A stretch of DNA of 64,000 nt from the NCBI RefSeq assembly GCF_040675465.1, contig NZ_JBFAPA010000002.1, forward strand, positions 186,001 to 250,000, given 5' to 3'. The notes below the pieces were generated by a model. That model was not told the origin of the DNA and made no database searches. It saw only the letters and a list, made by a program, of their open reading frames with translations. Positions 58,541 through 64,000 of the stretch are shown in pieces. Origin of the DNA: Kibdelosporangium sp040675465 (GTDB taxonomy: Bacteria > Actinomycetota > Actinomycetes > Mycobacteriales > Pseudonocardiaceae). Position 1 is the stretch's first letter. Each line of letters opens with the position of its first letter. The position numbers were made by a program, and so were the translations under genes.

Positions 58541-60438
58541 TCTCCGGAAATGTGGAACGTGAAGCCGACGCGGTGCCAGGTGTCCAGCTCGCGGCCGTCG
58601 GGGGTGGGGCCGTCCTGCTCGGCGAAGTCGACGATCAGGCCGTCCTTCACGCCGAACACCGTGTCCGAGCCGAGGTAGTCGCCGCCCTTGACGAACAGCT
58701 GGGTGACCAGGGTGTGGAAGCCCGGCTTGGCGATCATGAAGTGCAGGTGCGGGGCCCGGTACGGGTGCCGTCCCGAGCCCTCCAGCATCTGGCCGACCGG
58801 GCCGTCGGCCGGGATCGGGTACGCGGCGGGCACGATCGACCAGAACCGCAGCCGCCCCTCGGCGTCGGTGCGGAACCGGGCGCGCAGCACCGGGCCGTCC
58901 AGGTCCGGCAGCTGCACGTCGTAGAAACCGTCCTCATTGGACTGCCAGACGTCCACGACGGCATCTGCCACAGGGTTTTCGTGCGTGTCGAGCACCTGCA
59001 CGTCCGTCCACAGTGGCGTCCCGGGCAGCCCGGCGGAGATGTCGAAACCCTGCGGCTCCTCCGGCGGTCCGTCCACATAGAACGGTCCGAGCACGGCCGA
59101 CGGCGTGGTGTCCGGGGTGCGCGAGTTGGTCAGCAGGTCGACCACGCTGGACACGCCGAGCGTGTCGGACAGCAGGATGAACTCCTGGCGGGTCTCGGTG
59201 GTGATGTGCCCGGTCCGGGTCAGGAAGTCGATCGCGTACAGCCACTCCGCCTCGGTCAGGTCGTTGCGCAGCACGTACGAGTGCAGCGTCTTGACCAGGT
59301 CGGTCAGCAGCGACCGCAGCCGGTCGGGCGCGTTGTCGAAGCTGGCCACGACCTGGGCGGTGAGCTTCGGGATGTCCTGGGTCAGACCCGGCGGCCTGGT
59401 TCCGGCCCAGGCGTTCTCCAGCAGGCCCAGGACGCCTTCACGGGTCAGCTCACGGGGGTTCGGGTACGGCTTGGCGGTGGCCAGCTCGGCGGCCGCGGTC
59501 AAGTCGGTCGCGGCCATCCCGAGATCCCGCAGCGAGGTCGGCCCGCCCAGCTCCTTGATCAGGTCGTGGACACCGCTCGGCGCGTCCGGCACACCCAGCG
59601 CCTCGGCGATCCGCGCCATGATCGCGGGGACCGCGGGTGCGTTGTACGCCATGGCATGCGGCAGCACGACCGTGTGGGTTTCCGAGTGCGGCAGGCCGAA
59701 CGAGCCGCCGAGGGTGTGGCAGAGCTTGTGGTGCAGGCTCATCCCGACCGTGCCGAGGCAGGTCCCGGCCAGCCACGCGGCCTGCAGTGCGTCGGCTCGC
59801 GCCTCCTCGTCGGCGGGGTTGGCCGCGATCCGGGGCAGCGCGCGGCCCAGCCGCCGGATGGCGTCGAGGGCGAGCTGGTCGGTGACCGGGTTGGCGTCGG
59901 GGGAGTAGAGCGCCTCGACCGCGTGCGCCAGCGAGTTGATCCCGCTGGTCACCGACATCTCGACGGGCAGCGTCATGGTCAGGTCGACGTCGTAGACGAT
60001 GGTCTCGGGCAGGATCGCCGGGGAGGTCTGGGTGGTCTTCTGCCCGTCCGCGGTCTCGCCGAGCACGGGAGTGGCCTCGGACCCGGCGTACGTGGTGGGC
60101 ACGACCACCTGGGGCAGGTCCGTGCGCAACGCGATCGCCTTGCCCAGGCCGATCGCCGACCCGCCGCCGACGGCGACGATGCAGTCCACGCCCTTGGCCA
60201 GCTCCATCGCCTGCGCGGTGACCTCGACCGGGGTGTGCATGACCGCACCATCGAACTGGGCGGCCAGCAGCGACCCGAGCGCCTCGGCGACCAGGGCGGC
60301 GGGCTTGGCCGGATGCGGGCTGCTGACCAGCAGTACCCGGGTCCCGCCGAGGCGGCGGACCTCCGGGCCCAGCAGGCGCAGGGTCCCCGGCCCGAACACC
60401 ACCCGGGCCGGGCCCGCCGAGTAGGTGAATGACGTCAT
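58537..60438 (-). CDS. Maleylacetate reductase - intradiol (hydroxyquinol) dioxygenase fusion, 633 aa
   Basis: Residues 1 to about 355 are an iron-alcohol-dehydrogenase-type maleylacetate reductase: IVAVGGGSAIGLGKAIALRT, VVPTTYAGSEATPVLGET, HHKLCHTLGGSFGLPH. Residues about 360-633 are an intradiol dioxygenase with non-heme Fe(III) ligands Tyr in VLGPFYVDGPP, Tyr in GFYDVQLPD and the HxH of RAPHLHFMI; the helical N-terminal dimerisation region (SLLTDLVKTLHSYVLRNDLT) marks it as hydroxyquinol or catechol type. The two enzymes catalyse consecutive steps, hydroxyquinol to maleylacetate to 3-oxoadipate, usually as separate proteins. ATG at 60438 (MTSFTYSAGP). Confidence 0.93.
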   Translation of the reverse strand: MTSFTYSAGPARVVFGPGTLRLLGPEVRRLGGTRVLLVSSPHPAKPAALVAEALGSLLAAQFDGAVMHTPVEVTAQAMELAKGVDCIVAVGGGSAIGLGKAIALRTDLPQVVVPTTYAGSEATPVLGETADGQKTTQTSPAILPETIVYDVDLTMTLPVEMSVTSGINSLAHAVEALYSPDANPVTDQLALDAIRRLGRALPRIAANPADEEARADALQAAWLAGTCLGTVGMSLHHKLCHTLGGSFGLPHSETHTVVLPHAMAYNAPAVPAIMARIAEALGVPDAPSGVHDLIKELGGPTSLRDLGMAATDLTAAAELATAKPYPNPRELTREGVLGLLENAWAGTRPPGLTQDIPKLTAQVVASFDNAPDRLRSLLTDLVKTLHSYVLRNDLTEAEWLYAIDFLTRTGHITTETRQEFILLSDTLGVSSVVDLLTNSRTPDTTPSAVLGPFYVDGPPEEPQGFDISAGLPGTPLWTDVQVLDTHENPVADAVVDVWQSNEDGFYDVQLPDLDGPVLRARFRTDAEGRLRFWSIVPAAYPIPADGPVGQMLEGSGRHPYRAPHLHFMIAKPGFHTLVTQLFVKGGDYLGSDTVFGVKDGLIVDFAEQDGPTPDGRELDTWHRVGFTFHISGE

Positions 60439-60471
60439 GGCCCGAGTATCCGAGAGCCGGGCCGCCCGCGC

Positions 60472-60504
60472 CTGCACGAAACCGCTGACTCGGCTGCACG
60501 AAAC
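60472..60504. promoter_or_regulatory. AraC-type direct-repeat operator
   Basis: CTGCACGAAAC occurs twice, at 60472-60482 and 60494-60504, 22 bases apart (two helical turns), in the 69-base gap between the AraC stop and the fusion-gene start. Tandem same-orientation half-sites are the usual AraC target. The site implies a separate promoter for the catabolic genes. Confidence 0.7.
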
Positions 60505-60507
60505 GAC

Positions 60508-61350
60508 TCAGGAGTTGCGGACCGCTCCCGGCGTGGTACCGAGCTGGGCGCGCATGACCCTGGTCAGGTGTTCCTGGTGGGAGAACCCGCAGCGCACGGC
60601 CACCTCGGCGATCGGCAGGGTGCTGGTGCGCAGCAGCCGCTCGGCGTGTTTCACCCGCATCCGCAGCAGGAACCGGTGCGGGGCGGCGCCCGCGGTGACC
60701 TTGAACTGCCGGGCGAACTGGCTCACCGACAGGCCCGCGACCCTGGCCATGTCCGCCAGCGGGATCGGTTCGGCGATCCGGTCGCAGAGCAGCTCCCGCA
60801 CCCGCGCGAACTGCTGCTCGGACAACCCGGTCTGGCGCGAATCCGCCGCCTTCCGTCCCGCACTGTGGTGCCTGGCCAACTGGGTGGCCATCAAGTTGGT
60901 GAGCTGGTCCACATAGGTCCGTGCGCTGGGCTGCCAGTCGCGGGCCGTGGAATCCAGTGCCAGCGCCAGTTGTTCGAGCAGCGGGTCGTTGGAACCCAGT
61001 TCCTCGGCCAATCGGACGTCGTCGTCCAGCGCTTTGTCCGACAGGTAAACGTGAAGCGTGTCCAGTTCACCGCACAGCTCGACGTTCAGCTCGCCGTGCG
61101 CGGGTTGCAGGAACAGCCCGCCCGCCTGGACCCGTCGCGGGGCGGCGGACCCACGCCGGACCGCGACCGGGCCGGCCAGGTGCAGGATCAGCTGGTGGGT
61201 GGGCGCGGCCCGGAACGACGACTGGAACGGGATCTCGTGCTGCTTGGACACGTACACGTGCTCCCAGCCCAGGCCCGCGCTGGTGCGCTCGGGAGTGATC
61301 CATGGCAGCGCCAGGATGCCGTTGGTGTCGGCAACGCCCAGCTCCGCCAT
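60508..61350 (-). CDS. AraC family transcriptional regulator, 280 aa
   Basis: A long N-terminal sensor region (HQLILHLAGPVAVRRG, LFLQPAHGELNVELCG) and a C-terminal AraC domain (IPLADMARVAGLSVSQFARQ ... IAEVAVRCGFSHQEHLTRVM). GGAGG lies seven bases before the ATG at 61350. It is directly upstream of, and co-directional with, the hydroxyquinol pathway genes, with direct-repeat sites between. Most likely it activates them in response to a phenolic compound. Confidence 0.92.
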   Translation of the reverse strand: MAELGVADTNGILALPWITPERTSAGLGWEHVYVSKQHEIPFQSSFRAAPTHQLILHLAGPVAVRRGSAAPRRVQAGGLFLQPAHGELNVELCGELDTLHVYLSDKALDDDVRLAEELGSNDPLLEQLALALDSTARDWQPSARTYVDQLTNLMATQLARHHSAGRKAADSRQTGLSEQQFARVRELLCDRIAEPIPLADMARVAGLSVSQFARQFKVTAGAAPHRFLLRMRVKHAERLLRTSTLPIAEVAVRCGFSHQEHLTRVMRAQLGTTPGAVRNS

Positions 61351-61383
61351 GGAACAACCTCCTGGCCTGCCAGGATACCCCCG

Positions 61384-62097
61384 CTAGCTGGTCTCCCCGG
61401 TCAGCGCGAACGAGCGCAGGCGAGCGGTCGCCAGCACCGTGCCCAGGGCGATGAACGCCGCCGCCAGGATCGCCGCGGTCAGCGGGGCCAGGTTGGACGT
61501 CAGCAGGTCGCTGCCGGACAACCGGTCGGCGAAGGTGAGGGCGTACTGCTGGATGCTCAGCGCCCGCGCCCCGCTGACGAACGTCACCAGCAGGTTCTCC
61601 CACAGCATGATGTAGACCAGCCCGATCGCCACCGGACGGCGGGACATCAGGCTCAGCGCCAGGAAGAACGCCGTGTACGCCAGCCCGCCGACCAGTGCGC
61701 CCAGGAACAGGCCGATGGCCAGCGAGCCGCCCTCGGTGATCGCCCCCGCGATCGCCAGCGGGACCGCCGTCGCCGCCGTGGTCACCAGCCAGGCCACCAC
61801 CAGCTTGGCGACGATGATCTCGCTGCGCGGCAACGGCTTCGCGAGGATGTGGGTGATCGTGCCGTCCTCGATCTCCAGCCCGAGCACGCTGCTGCCGACG
61901 ATGAGCGCGGTCAGCGGCAGGATCACGCCGAGGCCGAGGCTGCCCAGCACACCCGGCGCCCAGGCCCGGGCGTCGTCGCTGGTGGCCACGCCGATCAGGG
62001 TGAGCCCGACCAGCAGCAACGGCATGGGCAGCAGCAACAGCAGCCGGCGCCGGCCGAGCAGCGCCCGGGCGGTCAGGCCCGCGACAGTCAGGTTCAT
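61384..62097 (-). CDS. ABC-2 type transporter permease, 237 aa
   Basis: Six membrane segments with ABC-2 features: LEIEDGTITHILAKPLPRSE (cytoplasmic coupling loop), LVGGLAYTAFFLALSLMSRR, and IMLWENLLVTFVSG. It overlaps the upstream ATPase gene by ATGA and ends 34 bases before the AraC gene start on the same strand. It belongs to an exporter operon of at least four genes; the cargo is unknown. Confidence 0.9.
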   Translation of the reverse strand: MNLTVAGLTARALLGRRRLLLLLPMPLLLVGLTLIGVATSDDARAWAPGVLGSLGLGVILPLTALIVGSSVLGLEIEDGTITHILAKPLPRSEIIVAKLVVAWLVTTAATAVPLAIAGAITEGGSLAIGLFLGALVGGLAYTAFFLALSLMSRRPVAIGLVYIMLWENLLVTFVSGARALSIQQYALTFADRLSGSDLLTSNLAPLTAAILAAAFIALGTVLATARLRSFALTGETS

Positions 62098-63035
62098 TTC
62101 TCCACCAGGTATGCGAAGACGTCTTCAAGGGACTCGTCGGACGGCAGCACCCCGGTCAGCCGGATGCCCTTGTCCCGCGCGACCTTCGTCAGCGCACGGG
62201 TGAAGCTGCCGTAGTCGTTCGCGCGCACCTGCAGCCCGGCCGGTTCCAGCTCCACCCCGGACACCGACTCCAGTCCCATCAGGATGGTCGCGAGCGTCCG
62301 GTTGTCCGAGGACTGGATCAGGAACACGTGCGGCCGGTTGGTCATCAGGCGCCGGATGTGCCGGTAGTCGCCCGAGGCCGCCAGCCGCCCGGCCACGATC
62401 ACCTGCACGGTCCCGGACAGCTGCTCGACCTCTTCCAGGATGTGCGAGCTGAACAGGATCGTGCGGCCCTCGGAAGCCATGCGGTGCAACAGGTCCATCA
62501 TGTGCAGGCGCTGGCGGGGGTCCATGCCGTTGAACGGTTCGTCCAGCAGCAGCACCGAAGGATCGTGCACCAGGGCCGCGGCCACCCGGGCCCGCTGGCG
62601 CATTCCCTTGGAGTACTCGGAGATCCGGCGGTCCTTGGCCTCGTCCAGCTCGACGATGCCGATCGCCTGCGCGGCCGCCTGCGCGGGGTTGTTCAAACCG
62701 TGCAGCTTCGCGCTGGCGACCACGAACTCCTGTGCGGTCAGGTAACCCGGCACGCTCTCCCGCTCGGTCACCAGGCCCAGCGCGCGGTAGACCTCCGGGT
62801 TGCGCCAGGTCGGCCGACCGTCCAGGGTCACCGTGCCCTGTGACGGCGGCAGGAACCCGGCCATCATGTGCAGCACCGTGGTCTTGCCCGCGCCGTTCGG
62901 GCCGAGCAGACCGGTCACGCCCGGGCCGACCGACAGCGTGATGTCGTTGACCGCGACCACGTTGCCGTACCAGTGCGAGACCCCGGTCAAGTCCACAGTG
63001 GACGTTTTCACTGGGGTGGTGGTCACGGTGGTCAT
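62094..63035 (-). CDS. ABC transporter ATP-binding protein, 313 aa
   Basis: Walker A GPNGAGKTT, Q-loop VTERESVP, signature YSKGMRQRARVAAAL (a variant LSGGQ), Walker B VLLLDEPFNGMDP and H-loop FSSHILEEVEQL. The extended C-terminus ending ESLEDVFAYLVEK is typical of ABC-2 exporter ATPases. The ATG at 63035 overlaps the upstream permease stop (ATGA); the frame open to 63176 is a shadow. Works with the permeases on either side. Confidence 0.93.
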   Translation of the reverse strand: MTTVTTTPVKTSTVDLTGVSHWYGNVVAVNDITLSVGPGVTGLLGPNGAGKTTVLHMMAGFLPPSQGTVTLDGRPTWRNPEVYRALGLVTERESVPGYLTAQEFVVASAKLHGLNNPAQAAAQAIGIVELDEAKDRRISEYSKGMRQRARVAAALVHDPSVLLLDEPFNGMDPRQRLHMMDLLHRMASEGRTILFSSHILEEVEQLSGTVQVIVAGRLAASGDYRHIRRLMTNRPHVFLIQSSDNRTLATILMGLESVSGVELEPAGLQVRANDYGSFTRALTKVARDKGIRLTGVLPSDESLEDVFAYLVEK

Positions 63036-63904
63036 GCCTTCACCTTCTTGTATCGGAACATCACCAGGCCGGTGCCGAGGAAGGCGATGAGGAAGGCGAC
63101 CAGCCCGTAGACCCCGCCGTACGGGCCGATCTGGGCGAGGCCGGCGGCGCCCACGGTGTCCGAGCCGAACACCCACGAGTCGACGCCGTCGAGCAGGACC
63201 ACCGGGTTGATGATCCCGGCGAGGTACTCCATCGCGCCCCGGCCGAAGTTGGTCAGCGCACCGGCGATCGGAGCGCTGAGCAGGAACACGGCGATGATCA
63301 GGCCGGTGGCGAACACCCGGCGGCCGGTCAGCGAGGCCAGCGGGACCGCGATGGCGGCGATCACGATCGAGTGGATCAGCGCGGCGCCGATGCCCGGCAA
63401 CAGGTCACCGAACTCGCTCAGGATGCCGCTGACGCCGTCGTTGGTGTTGAACGACATGCCGATGACCATCACCAGCAGCGGCCCGCCGTACATCACGAAG
63501 ATCGCGGTGACCATCGCGAGCAGCTTGGCCAGCGCGTAGTCGGTGCGGTGCGGCGGGCGCGAGAAGTACAGCGGCAGCGCGGTGTTGCGCAGGTCCCGCG
63601 AGACCAGCTCGGGCGCGACGATCGCGGCGAACCCGCTGATGGCGAACGTGAACGACGCGACCAGCCCGACGTAGGTGACCACCGGGAACGGCAGCTGGCT
63701 GCTCACGATCACCAGGATCAACGAGACCAGGCAGGCCAGCGCGAACAGGCCCACCGGCAGGAACTTCGCCTTCGCGGTGCGGCCGATGCCGAACGCCGTC
63801 CGGACACTGTGGACATAGATCGACCAGGTCGCGTACCGGCGGCCCAGCCGGGGCCCGTCGTAGTGCTGGTAGCCGATGTCATGAATGACGCCTGCCTCAG
63901 GCAT
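63032..63904 (-). CDS. ABC transporter permease, 290 aa
   Basis: The N-terminus GVIHDIGYQHYDGPRLGRRY is a recurrent start in actinobacterial ABC permeases. Six or more membrane segments follow, with ELVSRDLRNTALPLYFSRPP as coupling loop. It overlaps the ATPase genes on both sides (8 bases upstream, 4 downstream), so the operon alternates ATPase, permease, ATPase, permease. Confidence 0.9.
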   Translation of the reverse strand: MPEAGVIHDIGYQHYDGPRLGRRYATWSIYVHSVRTAFGIGRTAKAKFLPVGLFALACLVSLILVIVSSQLPFPVVTYVGLVASFTFAISGFAAIVAPELVSRDLRNTALPLYFSRPPHRTDYALAKLLAMVTAIFVMYGGPLLVMVIGMSFNTNDGVSGILSEFGDLLPGIGAALIHSIVIAAIAVPLASLTGRRVFATGLIIAVFLLSAPIAGALTNFGRGAMEYLAGIINPVVLLDGVDSWVFGSDTVGAAGLAQIGPYGGVYGLVAFLIAFLGTGLVMFRYKKVKA

Positions 63905-64000
63905 GGCTGACCTCCTCGCGGAACAGGTCGGCGACCTGGTGGCGGTGCTGTTCGAGCCGGTGCAGCGACAGGTCCAGCTCGGCCACGGCGTCGCGGATGG
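63897..64000 (-). CDS. ABC transporter ATP-binding protein, C-terminal fragment (5' end beyond window)
   Basis: The last 33 or so codons read on the reverse strand give IRDAVAELDLSLHRLEQHRH then QVADLFREEVSHA and a stop at 63899-63897. The pattern RLE-xxRHxxxDLFRE is the usual tail of ABC-2 exporter ATPases paired with this permease type. It overlaps the next gene's ATG by 8 bases, so it belongs to the same operon. The catalytic part lies outside the window. Confidence 0.7.
   Translation of the reverse strand, partial: IRDAVAELDLSLHRLEQHRHQVADLFREEVSHA

Noticed and set aside
58537..58545. Frameshift between the fusion gene and the monooxygenase
   Set aside because: The ATGA overlap is a normal coupled stop/start; both proteins are complete at their ends.
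58552..60432. 626-codon forward frame opposite the reductase-dioxygenase fusion
   Set aside because: Antisense shadow. The reverse strand carries both complete catalytic domains.

Overview
The window is high-GC DNA with tightly packed genes, many GTG starts, stop/start overlaps of 1 to 8 nt, an AfsR/SARP-type regulator, three soluble bacterial cytochromes P450, a calerythrin-like EF-hand protein and many one-component regulators. This points to a filamentous actinomycete, most likely Pseudonocardiales (Amycolatopsis/Kibdelosporangium/Lentzea-like). The order-level guess is inference. No rRNA, tRNA, CRISPR array, integrase, transposase or phage gene was seen.

Layout. 1-12 kb: a truncated SARP/AfsR regulator gene, P450, secreted S8 protease, TetR-P450 pair with a palindromic operator, an Rlig1/T4-Rnl1-like RNA ligase, TauE exporter, AraC regulator with EamA transporter, GT39-like membrane glycosyltransferase, dienelactone hydrolase and a YjbR-family protein whose 3' end is formed by a MITE-like hairpin element. 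12-23 kb: a BisC-type molybdoenzyme divergent from a branched-chain amino-acid-type ABC operon with a LivM-LivG fusion, then LacI, M20 peptidase, LysR and GNAT genes. 23-26 kb: Tat-exported GH95 glycosidase, then a divergent MarR/VOC pair.

26.7-35.5 kb holds the most unusual locus. It is a five-gene, translationally coupled operon: EF-hand protein, shortened SDR, AT-like-ACP protein, a 1615-residue enoylreductase-KS-KS0-KR-DH synthase resembling PUFA synthases, and an acyl-CoA oxidase homologue. Several domains lack catalytic residues (no GHSxG in the AT, Cys to Phe in the second KS, Glu to Gly in the oxidase), while KS1, KR, DH, ER and ACP look intact. It reads as a dedicated iterative lipid or polyene synthase of unknown product.

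35.5-40.3 kb: ArsR and TetR regulators, a DinB2-type polymerase with a non-aromatic steric gate coupled to a WYL regulator, and a DrrAB-like exporter. 40.3-47.8 kb: a sugar ABC importer operon with an enolase-superfamily dehydratase and a tungsten-type aldehyde:ferredoxin oxidoreductase. 48-54.7 kb: DUF222-HNH protein, GntR/FCD regulator and a large secreted GH141-like/TIG/F5-8C/SGNH enzyme. A motif TATC-NN-ATATC-NN-AT(A/C) lies just upstream of the GH95 gene, the ABC operon and the large secreted enzyme. I infer one GntR-controlled regulon for a fucose- or galactose-rich plant polysaccharide.

54.7-61.4 kb: divergent P450/TetR pair, a small Cys-rich ORF, and a resorcinol/hydroxyquinol-type aromatic pathway (TfdB-like monooxygenase, a maleylacetate reductase-hydroxyquinol dioxygenase fusion, AraC regulator with two perfect direct-repeat sites). 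61.4-64 kb: a paired ABC exporter operon running off the right edge. No gene-free stretch exceeds 300 bases.
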